Source of the DNA: Comamonadaceae bacterium 2PF
GTDB lineage: Bacteria > Pseudomonadota > Gammaproteobacteria > Burkholderiales > Burkholderiaceae_C
Direction: 5' to 3'
DNA: 64,000 nt
Assembly (NCBI GenBank): GCA_005502875.1
Contig: SCMV01000002.1
Coordinates: 62,001-126,000, forward strand
A model generated the notes under the pieces. That model was not told where the DNA came from. It ran no database searches and was given only the letters and a program-made list of their open reading frames with translations. This document shows positions 47,713 to 56,974 of this stretch, one piece after another. Numbering within the stretch: position 1 is the first letter of the stretch; each line of letters starts with the position of its first letter. The position numbers and the translations under genes are program-made.

Positions 47713-48711
47713 TCAGCGGCGGACGGCAGCCGATTTCACCCGTTCAGGCGCATACAGCGCGCCCTGGAACTGCGGCACGTACTCGTACTTCACCATCCGT
47801 CCCAGCTTCAGCGACTTGATGAAGCCCGACAGGCTGCCATCTTGCAAAGTCAGCTTGACCGAGTCCTGGTCCATGCTGCTGGCGTGGCTGAGTTGCCGCG
47901 AAACCGAGTGGCCTTGGATCAGGTTGCCTTGCTGGTCCAGGTTCGTGAAGCGGTTGGTGACCATCTCTTCCTTGTTCGATGGATCATCGAGCTTGCGGGC
48001 CTCGATCACCACGTCGGGCTTGCCCGTCTGAGCATCGAAGACCTCGAACGTGACCGATTTTTCACCGTCCTTCAGGTTGATCGGGATCAGCCACTTCGGC
48101 AAGTTGTAGCCGACGACGCCCCTCACGCGGGCCAGCTCGGTGTTGACCGGCAGCTTGAGCACGTAGCCCGACAGGTCCTTGTCCATCGATTGGGCCAACA
48201 GGCTGAACGGCCCCCAGTTCGAGCCCCCCAGCTTGCTGGTGACGATGGAGATGGCCACCTCGTTGTAGCTGTCGTTGTCGCAATGCTCGTAGCTGTAGGC
48301 CGTGATGGCGACCAGCCCGCGGCCCAGCCAGATCTGCAGCGGCTGGACCTCGGCCAGCACCTTGGGCGGAATCAGTTCGCGCAGGCGCTCGATGTCAGCG
48401 GTGTACACGGCCGTCACCCGGCTGTTCTTGTAATAGAAGTTCGGCGAGTAAGACTCGAAGCCAATGTCCAGCTTGGTTTTCTTGAGGGTTTTGAACCAGC
48501 TCAGGTCGAGGTTCGGGGCCTCGGCTTCGATGACGGAGAGTGGCGGGTTCGAGCGGAACCGGTCGTACAGGCCGCCGCGCACCACCGGCACCTTGTGCCC
48601 GGCGATGTCGATCACGGGGCTGCCATCGGCTGCGGCGCCTTGGGCCCAGACCGGGCCGACCAGAGAACTCAGCAGCAACGCACCGGCTGCGACAACGCTT
48701 CGAAAATGCAT
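47713..48711 (-). CDS. Secreted acetoacetate-decarboxylase-like protein
   Basis: A 332-residue protein with a clear signal peptide (FRSVVAAGALLLSSLVGPVWA, cleavage near residue 23). The mature part looks like the acetoacetate decarboxylase superfamily: YTADIERLRELIPPKVLAEV, YNEVAISIVTSK, and VRGVVGYNLPKWLIPINL, whose K206 aligns with the Schiff-base lysine region of that fold. An exported member is unusual, and decarboxylase activity is only inferred. GAGGT ribosome binding site. It follows the MerR gene on the same strand but has its own MerR-type promoter at 48754-48784, which points to induction by that regulator. Confidence 0.72.
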   Translation of the reverse strand: MHFRSVVAAGALLLSSLVGPVWAQGAAADGSPVIDIAGHKVPVVRGGLYDRFRSNPPLSVIEAEAPNLDLSWFKTLKKTKLDIGFESYSPNFYYKNSRVTAVYTADIERLRELIPPKVLAEVQPLQIWLGRGLVAITAYSYEHCDNDSYNEVAISIVTSKLGGSNWGPFSLLAQSMDKDLSGYVLKLPVNTELARVRGVVGYNLPKWLIPINLKDGEKSVTFEVFDAQTGKPDVVIEARKLDDPSNKEEMVTNRFTNLDQQGNLIQGHSVSRQLSHASSMDQDSVKLTLQDGSLSGFIKSLKLGRMVKYEYVPQFQGALYAPERVKSAAVRR

Positions 48712-48753
48712 GAAAGGACCTCAACGCTTGAAGGAAGTTGGAATGCGTTGATG

Positions 48754-48784
48754 AATCTAACTTTCAAGCCGACTTCAAGGTCAA
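48754..48784 (-). promoter_or_regulatory. MerR-type promoter/operator of the decarboxylase-like gene
   Basis: On the minus strand: -35 TTGACC (48779-48784), a 19-nt spacer with TTGAAG-N4-CTTGAA, and -10 TAGATT (48754-48759), 43 nt before the ATG. The 19-nt spacing is the mark of promoters activated by MerR-family proteins through DNA distortion. The -35 box overlaps the stop codon of the MerR gene. The same palindrome in the same register occurs at 49259-49289 and 49313-49343. Confidence 0.75.
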
Positions 48785-49218
48785 GCACCTTTTCGAGGTT
48801 TCGCCTTCTTGCTCACCGGGATCCCGAAACTGTCCAGCACCCGCACGGCATTGTCTTCACAGGCCATGCCTTCGGGCTTGGCGTCGATCATCTGCATGAG
48901 CGCGCGCAGCTGCGCCTTGCTTTGCGCCAGGCGCACTTCCATGGCTTCGATGTCGGTGATCTTTTTCGTCAGGGCCGCGATCAGTGCGTCGTGCCGCCAG
49001 GTGCTGAAGTCCTCCGGTATCACCTGCTTGATCTCGTCAAGGGTGAAGCCCGTTTGCTGAGCGCTGGAGATGATGTTCAGCACCGCCACGGCTTCCAGCG
49101 GGTACTCACGGTAGCCGTTGGCCTGTCGACTCACGGCATTGAGCAGCCCTTTCGACTCGTAAAACCGGATCGTCGATGCGGTGAGCCCGGTGCGCTGGGC
49201 CAGCTCTCCGATCTTCAT
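48781..49218 (-). CDS. MerR-family transcriptional regulator
   Basis: A 145-residue regulator with an N-terminal winged HTH of MerR type (MKIGELAQRTGLTASTIRFY, ESKGLL, NGYREYP) and a C-terminal dimerisation coiled coil (TDIEAMEVRLAQSKAQLRAL). Only one Cys is present (C127 region, GMACEDNAV), so it lacks the cysteine sets of metal- or iron-sulfur-sensing members; the inducer is probably an organic molecule or redox cue. ATG 49218 has a GAGGTG ribosome binding site. It sits between two apparent target genes, and its own promoter carries the same operator, so autoregulation is expected. Confidence 0.9.
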   Translation of the reverse strand: MKIGELAQRTGLTASTIRFYESKGLLNAVSRQANGYREYPLEAVAVLNIISSAQQTGFTLDEIKQVIPEDFSTWRHDALIAALTKKITDIEAMEVRLAQSKAQLRALMQMIDAKPEGMACEDNAVRVLDSFGIPVSKKAKPRKGA

Positions 49219-49258
49219 GGGACACCTCGCTTGCAATCGACACATGGACACGGCATCG

Positions 49259-49289
49259 AATCTAACCTTGAAGCGCGCTTGAATGTCAA
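49259..49289 (-). promoter_or_regulatory. MerR-type promoter/operator of the regulator gene
   Basis: On the minus strand: -35 TTGACA (49284-49289), a 19-nt spacer with TTCAAG-N4-CTTCAA (central palindrome AAGCGCGCTT), and -10 TAGATT (49259-49264), 40 nt before the MerR ATG. The -10 is identical to that of the decarboxylase-like gene. Confidence 0.75.
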
Positions 49290-49312
49290 ATGCAAAGCGT
49301 TGCCGATGGCAC

Positions 49313-49343
49313 TTGACATTCAAGTTGACTTCAAGCTTACGGT
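49313..49343 (+). promoter_or_regulatory. MerR-type promoter/operator of the OYE gene
   Basis: On the plus strand: -35 TTGACA (49313-49318), a 19-nt spacer with TTCAAG-N4-CTTCAA, and a weak -10 TACGGT (49338-49343), 27 nt before the OYE ATG. The weak -10 with 19-nt spacing suggests strong dependence on the activator. Confidence 0.7.
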
Positions 49344-49370
49344 TGAGGCCTTGCCAACCCGGAGTCGACC

Positions 49371-50603
<1,233 letters not shown>

Positions 50604-50680
50604 ATCGGACACCGTCGATGCTGGCAGCTTGGGCGGCACTTTCGGGCTAAAGTTTCAAGGCCCGCACCATCCACCTGAGC

Positions 50681-51724
50681 ATGCCCCCGATCACCCCCAC
50701 CACAAGGCTGGCCAGCCTCCTCTGCGCCCTGACGCTCCTGAGCGCCCTGGCCTGGCAGCCGGCCCAAGCCGGCAAGGTGCTCGACGGCATCCGCCAACGT
50801 GGCCAGCTGGTTTGTGGCGTCAGCAATGGCGTGGCCGGCTTCTCGGCGCCGGACGCCAAAGGGCGCTGGCAAGGGCTCGACGTGGACGTGTGCAGGGCGG
50901 TGGCCGCTGCGGTGCTGGGCAGCGGCGAGAAAGTGCGCTTCACACCGCTGAACTCGACACAGCGCTTCGCCTCGCTGCAATCGGGGCAGGTGGACATGCT
51001 GTCTCGCAACACCTCGTGGACGCTCACGCGCGACGCCTCGCTGGGCCTGCACTTCACCGCCATCACCTACTTCGATGGCCAGGGCTTCCTGGTGCCGTCC
51101 AAGCTCAAGCTGACCAGCGCCAGGCAGCTCAAGGGGGCACAGGTGTGCGTGCAGGCTGGCACCACCACCGAGAAGAACCTGGCCGATTTCTCGCGCGCGA
51201 ACGGCCTGGGCATCAAGCCTGTGGTGTTCGACACCTACGAGGCGGGCTTCAAGGCCTTGTTCTCGGGTCGTTGTCAGGCCTACACCGCCGATGCGTCTGC
51301 GCTGTCGAGCATCCGAAACAAGGAAGCACCCAAGCCCCAGGACTACACCGTGCTGCCAGACCTGATCTCCAAGGAGCCCCTGGGGCCAGCCGTCAAGCGC
51401 GGTGACGACGAGTGGTTCGCCATCGTCAAGTGGACGATCTACGCGCTTCAAGAGGCCGAAGAGCTGGGTGTGACGCAGGCCAAAGCGGCCACGCTGGCCG
51501 CCAGCACCGATCCGGCCATCCAGCGCCTGCTCGGTGGTGGCGAGGACATGGGCAAGCTGCTGGGACTGGACAAAACCTGGGCCTTGCGCGCCATCCAGGC
51601 CGTTGGCCACTACGGTGAAATCTTCGAGCGCAACGTGGGCAAGAACTCGCCCTTGAACCTGCCGCGCGGTGCCAACCGGCCGTGGAGCCAGGGCGGCTTG
51701 ATGTACGCCCCGCCCCTGCGCTGA
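50681..51724 (+). CDS. Amino-acid ABC transporter substrate-binding protein (AapJ/BztA type)
   Basis: A 347-residue periplasmic binding protein. The signal peptide LASLLCALTLLSALAWQPAQA is followed by GKVLDGIRQRGQLVCGVSNG, then DVDVCRAVAAAVLG, LNSTQRFASLQSGQVDMLSRNTSW and CVQAGTTTEKNLADF. These are typical of the AapJ/BztA family for general polar L-amino acids (Glu, Asp, Gln, Asn). It is the first gene of a three-gene transporter set: two permeases follow at 12 nt and by overlap. No ATPase gene is adjacent. Confidence 0.92.
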   Translation: MPPITPTTRLASLLCALTLLSALAWQPAQAGKVLDGIRQRGQLVCGVSNGVAGFSAPDAKGRWQGLDVDVCRAVAAAVLGSGEKVRFTPLNSTQRFASLQSGQVDMLSRNTSWTLTRDASLGLHFTAITYFDGQGFLVPSKLKLTSARQLKGAQVCVQAGTTTEKNLADFSRANGLGIKPVVFDTYEAGFKALFSGRCQAYTADASALSSIRNKEAPKPQDYTVLPDLISKEPLGPAVKRGDDEWFAIVKWTIYALQEAEELGVTQAKAATLAASTDPAIQRLLGGGEDMGKLLGLDKTWALRAIQAVGHYGEIFERNVGKNSPLNLPRGANRPWSQGGLMYAPPLR

Positions 51725-51736
51725 ACCGCGGAGCCC

Positions 51737-52603
51737 GTGGCCTTGTTCGATTGGGGATTCCTTCACCAGCCCGCTGGGTTCGACATCGGTGAAACAGGCC
51801 TGATGGCTTTCGACGCCATGCAGCCCATGTGGTGGGCCTTCGTCGTGGGCCTGGGCAACACCTTGCGCGTGGCCCTGCCCTCGCTGCTGGTGGCCACCTT
51901 GTTCGGCCTGCTGCTGGCCTTGCTGCGCACCTCGGGCCTGCCTGGCTGGCGTCAGGCGGCACAAGGCGTGATCGGCCTGATCCGCCATGTGCCGCTGCTG
52001 CTGCAGCTGCTGATCTGGTACTTCCTGCTCATCGAGTGGTTGCCTGATTCGACCCAGGCCTTGCCGCTGTGGGGCGGGCTCTGGCTGAGCAAAGGGGGGC
52101 TGGCCTTCCCATGGCCCGAGCCCGCGGGTGGCGCCTGGCAACTGTCATGGCCCGCGCAGGAGACCTTCAACGTCAGCGGCGGCGCATCCGTCACGCCGGA
52201 GTACTTGGCCGTGGCGCTGGCCCTGAGCACCTACACAGCGGCCTTCCTGGCCGAGGTCTTTCGCAGTGGCATCGAGGCGGTGCCGCGCGGCCTGCTCGAG
52301 GCGGCCGACACGCTCGGCGCCACCCGCTGGCAACAAATCCGGCTGGTGCTGATCCCTCAAGCCCTGCGCACCGTCGTGCCACCCACCACCAACCAGTACC
52401 TGAACCTCATCAAGAACTCGTCGCTGGCCGTGGCCGTGGGCTACCCCGACCTGGTGTCGGTCACCACCACCGCGCTGAATCAGAGCGGCCGCGTGCTCGA
52501 GTGCATCGGGGTGATGATGGCGGTGTACCTGACGCTGTCGCTGCTCACGGCGTTGGCCATGAACGCCTTCAACCGCAGCCACGCGCTGAAAGGGGTGGCA
52601 TGA
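51737..52603 (+). CDS. Amino-acid ABC transporter permease (AapQ type)
   Basis: A 288-residue inner-membrane permease of the polar amino-acid uptake family. The start is GTG 51737, 12 nt after the binding-protein gene. About five helices (FVVGLGNTLRVALPSLLVAT; GVIGLIRHVPLLLQLLIWYF) precede the ATPase-contact EAA loop EAADTLGATRWQQIRLVLIP. AapQ of Rhizobium is about 400 residues; this one is shorter but complete at both ends. Its last 4 bp overlap the next permease (ATGA). Confidence 0.9.
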   Translation: MALFDWGFLHQPAGFDIGETGLMAFDAMQPMWWAFVVGLGNTLRVALPSLLVATLFGLLLALLRTSGLPGWRQAAQGVIGLIRHVPLLLQLLIWYFLLIEWLPDSTQALPLWGGLWLSKGGLAFPWPEPAGGAWQLSWPAQETFNVSGGASVTPEYLAVALALSTYTAAFLAEVFRSGIEAVPRGLLEAADTLGATRWQQIRLVLIPQALRTVVPPTTNQYLNLIKNSSLAVAVGYPDLVSVTTTALNQSGRVLECIGVMMAVYLTLSLLTALAMNAFNRSHALKGVA

Positions 52604-53463
52604 GCAGCCGCGCGATGCCGTCCACGAAGACGCTGACGGTGCGAGGCGCACAGGTGGGCGGCCTGCTGTTGCTCGCCTGGCTGACCTGGGTGCTGCTGCG
52701 CTGGGGCGTGATCGATGCGGTGTTCCGGCCCGATGCGCAGGCTTGCCAGGCCCTGGCGCGCGAAGCCGCCTGCTGGGGCGTGGTCGTGCAGAAGGCCCGA
52801 TGGCTGCTGCTGGGATCACCCGACCAATGGGGCGGCCTGCCGCTGACGCTGCTGCTGTTTTTCGGCAGCTGGTGCCTGTCGTGGCCGCTGGGCGTGGGCC
52901 TGGCTTTGGCCCGACGGTCTCGTCACGCGTGGCTGAGTTGGCCGGCGACGGCGTTCATCGAAGCGGTGCGCGGTGTGCCGCTGGTGGGTCTGCTGTTCGC
53001 GGCGGCTTTCCTGCTGCCACTGTGGTGGCCCCATGGGGAAGCGCCCTCGCTGGGCTGGCGAGCCGGGATGGCGCTGACGCTGTTCTCATCGGCATACCTG
53101 GCTGAAATCGTGCGAGGAGGGTTGCAAGCCGTGCCGCAGGAGCAGACGGAAGCGGCGGCCACGCTGGGGCTGGGCTGGTGGGGCACGCAGCGACGCATCG
53201 TGCTGCCTCAAGCCTTGCGCACGGTGCTGCCGGCGCTGACGGGCCATGCGATCGGCCTGCTCAAGGACACCTCGCTGGTGATGGTCATCGGTCTGCACGA
53301 GCTGACCGGTGGGCTCTCACTCAGCCTGGGAGGCGACCCGGACTGGCGGCCCTTCTACTTCGAGGCCTACCTGTTCGTGGGCGCGGTGTACGCCCTGCTC
53401 TGCCTGATGCTGTCCCGACTGGGGCTGCACCTGGAGCAACGCTGGCAGCGGGCCCAGGGCTGA
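52600..53463 (+). CDS. Amino-acid ABC transporter permease (AapM type)
   Basis: A 287-residue permease partner. After an N-terminal helix (GGLLLLAWLTWVLLRWGVID) and a loop come FFGSWCLSWPLGVGLALARR and IEAVRGVPLVGLLFAAAFLLP. The EAA loop is TEAAATLGLGWWGTQRRIVLP, and GLLKDTSLVMVIGLHELTGG is also conserved. ATG 52600 overlaps the upstream stop by 4 bp, which indicates translational coupling. The frame is open earlier (52069) but only inside the upstream permease gene. The usual fourth gene, the AapP ATPase, is missing here; the next gene is convergent. Confidence 0.9.
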   Translation: MSSRAMPSTKTLTVRGAQVGGLLLLAWLTWVLLRWGVIDAVFRPDAQACQALAREAACWGVVVQKARWLLLGSPDQWGGLPLTLLLFFGSWCLSWPLGVGLALARRSRHAWLSWPATAFIEAVRGVPLVGLLFAAAFLLPLWWPHGEAPSLGWRAGMALTLFSSAYLAEIVRGGLQAVPQEQTEAAATLGLGWWGTQRRIVLPQALRTVLPALTGHAIGLLKDTSLVMVIGLHELTGGLSLSLGGDPDWRPFYFEAYLFVGAVYALLCLMLSRLGLHLEQRWQRAQG

Positions 53464-53491
53464 ACGCCCTGCCCGTCGCCGGAGGCGTTCA
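53461..53491. other. Hairpin pairing the stop codons of the permease and the opposing small gene
   Basis: A perfect 8-bp inverted repeat TGAACGCC (53461-53468) / GGCGTTCA (53484-53491) with a 15-nt loop. The TGA of the permease gene (53461-53463) pairs exactly with the TCA encoding the stop of the opposing gene (53489-53491). There is no T-run. It resembles the arrangement at 8114-8138. Confidence 0.5.
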
Positions 53492-53728
53492 CTGCTCGAA
53501 GCTGACTTCGGCGATCTCTTCGGGCAGCTCGATCTCTTGCGAATCGATTTCCTGATCGAATTCTTCGCGAGCGTTGCCTTGCACCACGGGGATCAGCGGC
53601 TTGTCCAGCGGGCGGCACACGCGGCTTTGCAAGCGGTTGAGGCGCTCCGAACGCTCCATGGCTTCGAGGACGGCTTGCGGGTCCATCATCAGGGCGAAGG
53701 GGTTGGCGTACAAGCTGTGCTTCTGCAT
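53489..53728 (-). CDS. Small conserved hypothetical protein
   Basis: A 79-residue protein without a known domain. The N-terminal half (SLYANPFALMMDPQAVLEAM, then ERLNRLQSRVCRPLDKP) looks conserved-protein-like, and I believe similar small proteins exist in related Burkholderiales, but I cannot name a family. The C-terminal third is very acidic (DQEIDSQEIELPEEIAEV). There is no signal peptide or membrane helix. ATG 53728 with a weak GAGG ribosome binding site. It is transcribed in the same direction as tatD, 143 nt further downstream. Function unknown. Confidence 0.72.
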   Translation of the reverse strand: MQKHSLYANPFALMMDPQAVLEAMERSERLNRLQSRVCRPLDKPLIPVVQGNAREEFDQEIDSQEIELPEEIAEVSFEQ

Positions 53729-53871
53729 GGGGGGCCTCTGTGAAAAAAGTCCGTTGCGATGGGACTCACTTTAGGCATCGAGGCCGTTTGCCGGTAGTCG
53801 CCGGAAAACCAAACCTCTTGTCAGAAATTCTCTGACACGCCCCCCAGAGGCACCCCTGGCCAAACCCTCGG

Positions 53872-54654
53872 TCAGGCCAGCGTGCGCGAGAACAATTGCG
53901 CGAAATTCTCGGATGTGATGCGACCGATCTCTTCGACCTCGCAGCCTTTGAGCTCGGCAAGTTGCTTGGCCACGTAAGGCACGTAGGCCGGCGAGTTGGT
54001 CTTGCCGCGGTACGGCACCGGCGCCAGGTAAGGGCTGTCGGTTTCGATCAGGCAGCGGTCCAGGGGCACGAAGCGCGCGACCTCGCGCAGGTCTGCGGCG
54101 TTCTTGAAGGTGAGGATGCCCGAGAAGGAAATCATGAAGCCCAGGTCGAGCGCCGCGCGGGCCACTTCCTGAGTCTCGGTGAAGCAGTGAAAGACGCCGG
54201 TGACCTGGCCCTGCCCTTCTTCCTTGAGGATGCCGATGGTGTCGGCGCTGGCCTCGCGGGTGTGGATGACCAGGGGCAGCGAGGTCTGGCGGGCGGCGCG
54301 CAGGTGCACGCGAAAGCGCTCGCGCTGCCAGGCCATGTCGTCGACGCTGCGCTCGCCCAGGCGGTAGTAGTCCAGGCCCGTCTCGCCGATGCCGACCACG
54401 CGCGGCAACTGGCTGCGGCTGACCAGGTCATCGACCGTGGGCTCTTGCACGCCTTCGTTGTCGGGGTGCACGCCCACCGTGGCCCAGATGTTCGAACACT
54501 GCTGAGCCACCGCATGCACCTGCGGGAACTCCTCCAGCGTGGTGCTGATGCACAGGGCGCGGTCCACCCGGTTGGCGGCCATGTCGGCCAGCACGAGGTC
54601 GAGCTTGCCCTGGTAGTCGGGGAAATTGAGGTGGCAGTGGGAATCGACGAACAT
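53872..54654 (-). CDS. tatD: TatD-family hydrolase/DNase
   Basis: A 260-residue metal-dependent TIM-barrel hydrolase of the TatD/YcfH family, associated with 3'-5' exonuclease activity on DNA. Metal ligands: DSHCHLNF at the N-terminus, GETGLDYY, VIHTREAS, FHCFTET, and the final Asp in IETDSPYLAP. It lies in the order mltG-tmk-holB-PilZ-tatD, which parallels the E. coli mltG-tmk-holB-ycfH cluster, so it corresponds best to YcfH. The gap to the PilZ gene is 73 nt. Confidence 0.92.
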   Translation of the reverse strand: MFVDSHCHLNFPDYQGKLDLVLADMAANRVDRALCISTTLEEFPQVHAVAQQCSNIWATVGVHPDNEGVQEPTVDDLVSRSQLPRVVGIGETGLDYYRLGERSVDDMAWQRERFRVHLRAARQTSLPLVIHTREASADTIGILKEEGQGQVTGVFHCFTETQEVARAALDLGFMISFSGILTFKNAADLREVARFVPLDRCLIETDSPYLAPVPYRGKTNSPAYVPYVAKQLAELKGCEVEEIGRITSENFAQLFSRTLA

Positions 54655-54727
54655 GGCTCAGGCAGAGGTCAGGCGGGGAACCCGCGATGATGCCTGAAAG
54701 CCGTTTGCCCTGCGCCCGATCAGCAGA

Positions 54728-55192
54728 TCAGAGCGTCTGCGTGGGCTTGCTGGACGAGAGGTTGGTGCCCAGGATCTGCTCGATCTTCACACGCAGCAGG
54801 CGGGTCTTGTCGTCTGCCGGGAAACGAACGCCCACGCCTTGGGTGCGACCACCGGACGCGTTGGCAGGGGTGATCCAGGCGATTTTGCCGGCCACGGGGT
54901 AGCGCTGGGGGTCTTCCGGGAGGGACAGCAGCAGGTAGATGTCATCGCCCAGGCTGTAATCGCGCGTGGTTGGCACGAACAGGCCGCCGTCGGTGAAGGC
55001 CGGGATGTAGGCCGCGTAAAGCGCACCCTTTTCGCGGAACACCAGTTGGATCACGCTGGGGCGCTGAGCGCCCGAGGCGGTGCCAGGCAGGGGCATGCCT
55101 GAGCCGCCCAGTGTGGATGGGGATCCTGCCGTGCCTCTGCCGCCCACGGCAGCGAAGGCCGAGGGCATGGCGGTTGTCTGAAACTCGCTCAT
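54728..55192 (-). CDS. PilZ-domain protein
   Basis: A 154-residue protein with a Gly/Ser-rich N-terminal 50 residues and a C-terminal PilZ domain (SVIQLVFREKGALYAAYIPA, GGLFVPTTRDYSLGDDIYLLLSLP, VAGKIAWITPANASG, GVGVRFP). It matches the short type IV pilus PilZ-like proteins found beside holB/tmk. The RxxxR c-di-GMP-binding motif of canonical PilZ domains is not evident, so nucleotide binding is doubtful; a role in pilus assembly is the family expectation. ATG 55192 is used rather than an upstream TTG at 55201. It lies 103 nt downstream of holB. Confidence 0.88.
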   Translation of the reverse strand: MSEFQTTAMPSAFAAVGGRGTAGSPSTLGGSGMPLPGTASGAQRPSVIQLVFREKGALYAAYIPAFTDGGLFVPTTRDYSLGDDIYLLLSLPEDPQRYPVAGKIAWITPANASGGRTQGVGVRFPADDKTRLLRVKIEQILGTNLSSSKPTQTL

Positions 55193-55295
55193 GTTGCTCA
55201 ACAGTGTAACGTCGGCGGCTCAGGCCAGGCTGTGAAATTGGCCCTGTCGATCCGCTGCTTTACGTTCGCTCACAGCTTGTTTCGGGGGGGATGCC

Positions 55296-56357
55296 TCAGC
55301 CTCTGGGGTTCGCCCGCTCCGCACGGACCCGCAGGATCGCTCGCGCCTGCAACATCAGCGTTTCCAACTTGAGCGGCAGGTTCCAGGGATGGTCGGCATG
55401 GCGGCGGACCTTGCCCAACTCTTGCGCCCACTGGTTCAGGCGGTTCAGATCAGGGGGCGAGGGCAGGCTCTCGAGCGGGAAATAGCGTGGCTGGGCACCC
55501 ACGGCCACCCGAGACAGGTCGTGGCAGAGCTTTTGAAGCGTCTCGACCACCAGGGACAAGGGCCATGCAGCCATGGCGCCAGACTCCCCTCGGGCCACAG
55601 CTTGGGGAATTTGCGGCCAATTGCGCGCATCGAGCCCAAGCGCTTGGCGGTCACGGGCTGTCAGCGGTTGCCCACCAGAGGCCTGCAGCAGCAAACGAGC
55701 CGAGGCGACGTCCAGACCCGTTTCATCGACGAGCCACTGGGTCGCCAGCTCAGGCTCCGGGCTGGGCAGCGACCAGGCCTGACAGCGGCTGCGCACCGTG
55801 GGCAACAATTGGTCGAGGGCCGAGCCGCTCAGCACGAACCGCACCTGCCCCGGAGGCTCCTCCAGGGTTTTGAGCAGCGTGTTCGCCGCGATCGCGTTCA
55901 TGCGCTCAACGGGGTGGATGAGCACCACCTTGGCCCTGCCACGCGAAGCGGTGTTCTGTGAAAACTGCACCACCGCCCGGATGGCATCGACCTTGATGTC
56001 CTGGCTCGGCTTGCGCGACTTCCGGTCGGTCTTGTCGTCGCCCGACTCGGGTGCATCGGCCCCGTCCCAACCCAGCGTGGCCTGCAAGGCCTCGGGCAGC
56101 ACGAGCATGACGTCGGGGTGGGAGCCCGCATCAAGCAGGCGACAGGCCGTGCAGTGCCCGCAAGCCGGTGCAAAGGGCTGCCCGGCAGGGGCCTGCTCGC
56201 ACAGCCAGGCCCGCGTCAAGGCCATGGCGAACTCGAATTGGCCTGTGCCGGGAAGGCCATGCAAGAGCACGGCGTGATGGTGCAGTTGCCCCAGCGCGGC
56301 TTGCAGCGGCGCCTGCAGCCAGGGCCAGAGGGCGGAGGTCGAGCGGCCTTCGCTCAT
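55296..56357 (-). CDS. holB: DNA polymerase III subunit delta'
   Basis: Clamp-loader stator subunit. The 353-residue protein has an AAA-like fold with a degenerate Walker A ([12 protein letters not shown], Lys replaced by Gln, as expected for the non-hydrolysing delta'). The zinc module is C53/C66/C69/C72 ([17 protein letters not shown]), and [32 protein letters not shown] and the TVRSRCQAW sensor region are present. Its ATG overlaps the tmk stop by 4 bp, so the genes are translationally coupled. An insertion of about 25 charged residues ([15 protein letters not shown]) follows the zinc module. Confidence 0.94.
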   Translation of the reverse strand: MSEGRSTSALWPWLQAPLQAALGQLHHHAVLLHGLPGTGQFEFAMALTRAWLCEQAPAGQPFAPACGHCTACRLLDAGSHPDVMLVLPEALQATLGWDGADAPESGDDKTDRKSRKPSQDIKVDAIRAVVQFSQNTASRGRAKVVLIHPVERMNAIAANTLLKTLEEPPGQVRFVLSGSALDQLLPTVRSRCQAWSLPSPEPELATQWLVDETGLDVASARLLLQASGGQPLTARDRQALGLDARNWPQIPQAVARGESGAMAAWPLSLVVETLQKLCHDLSRVAVGAQPRYFPLESLPSPPDLNRLNQWAQELGKVRRHADHPWNLPLKLETLMLQARAILRVRAERANPRG

Positions 56358-56974
56358 GCGAGGCCCTTTTCGGCGATGGCCTGACGCACTTGTTCGGCAA
56401 CCTCGTGTGGGGGGGCGTCGGCACGGATGATGGCGAAGCGCTCAGGTTGCGCGGCCTGACGCGCCAGGTAACCGTTTCGCACCCGGGTGAAAAACGCTTC
56501 GTCGAGGGCTTCGAATCGGTCGGGTTGGCGCGCGGCCTGCAGGCGCCCGGCCGCGATGGCTGGAGGCAGGTCAAACAGCAAGGTCAGCTCGGGCTGCAGG
56601 CCTTCCTGGACCCAGGTCTCGAGTTGCGCAAGCACCGCCTGCTCGAAGCCGCGGCCCGCTCCCTGGTAGGCGAACGTCGCGTCGGTGAAACGATCGCACA
56701 AGACCCAGGCGCCACGGGCCAGCGCCGGGCGGATCACCTGCTGGATGTGGTCGCGGCGCGCGGAGAACACCAGCAAGGCTTCCGTCAGGGGGTCCATGCC
56801 GTCGTGCAGCACGAGTTGGCGCAGTTTTTCGGCCAGGGGCGTGCCACCGGGTTCGCGGGTTCGCACCACGTCCCTGCCCTGCTGGCGCCAGGCCTTCTCG
56901 AGTGCGTCGATGTGGGTGGTCTTGCCGGCACCGTCGATGCCCTCGAAGGTGATGAAGCGGCCTTGGAGGCTCAT
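56354..56974 (-). CDS. tmk: Thymidylate kinase
   Basis: Phosphorylates dTMP to dTDP. The 206-residue protein has the P-loop [11 protein letters not shown] (10-20), the dTMP-binding [14 protein letters not shown], the DRx motif in [17 protein letters not shown] and the lid region [14 protein letters not shown]. It overlaps mltG upstream and holB downstream by 4 bp each (ATGA), so mltG-tmk-holB form one coupled operon. Confidence 0.96.
   Translation of the reverse strand: MSLQGRFITFEGIDGAGKTTHIDALEKAWRQQGRDVVRTREPGGTPLAEKLRQLVLHDGMDPLTEALLVFSARRDHIQQVIRPALARGAWVLCDRFTDATFAYQGAGRGFEQAVLAQLETWVQEGLQPELTLLFDLPPAIAAGRLQAARQPDRFEALDEAFFTRVRNGYLARQAAQPERFAIIRADAPPHEVAEQVRQAIAEKGLA

Noticed and set aside
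47456-48031. Possible plus-strand gene beginning near the TTGACA-like patch, for example from ATG 47632.
   Set aside because: Most of it is antisense to the decarboxylase-like gene; no ribosome binding site and no protein-like pattern.
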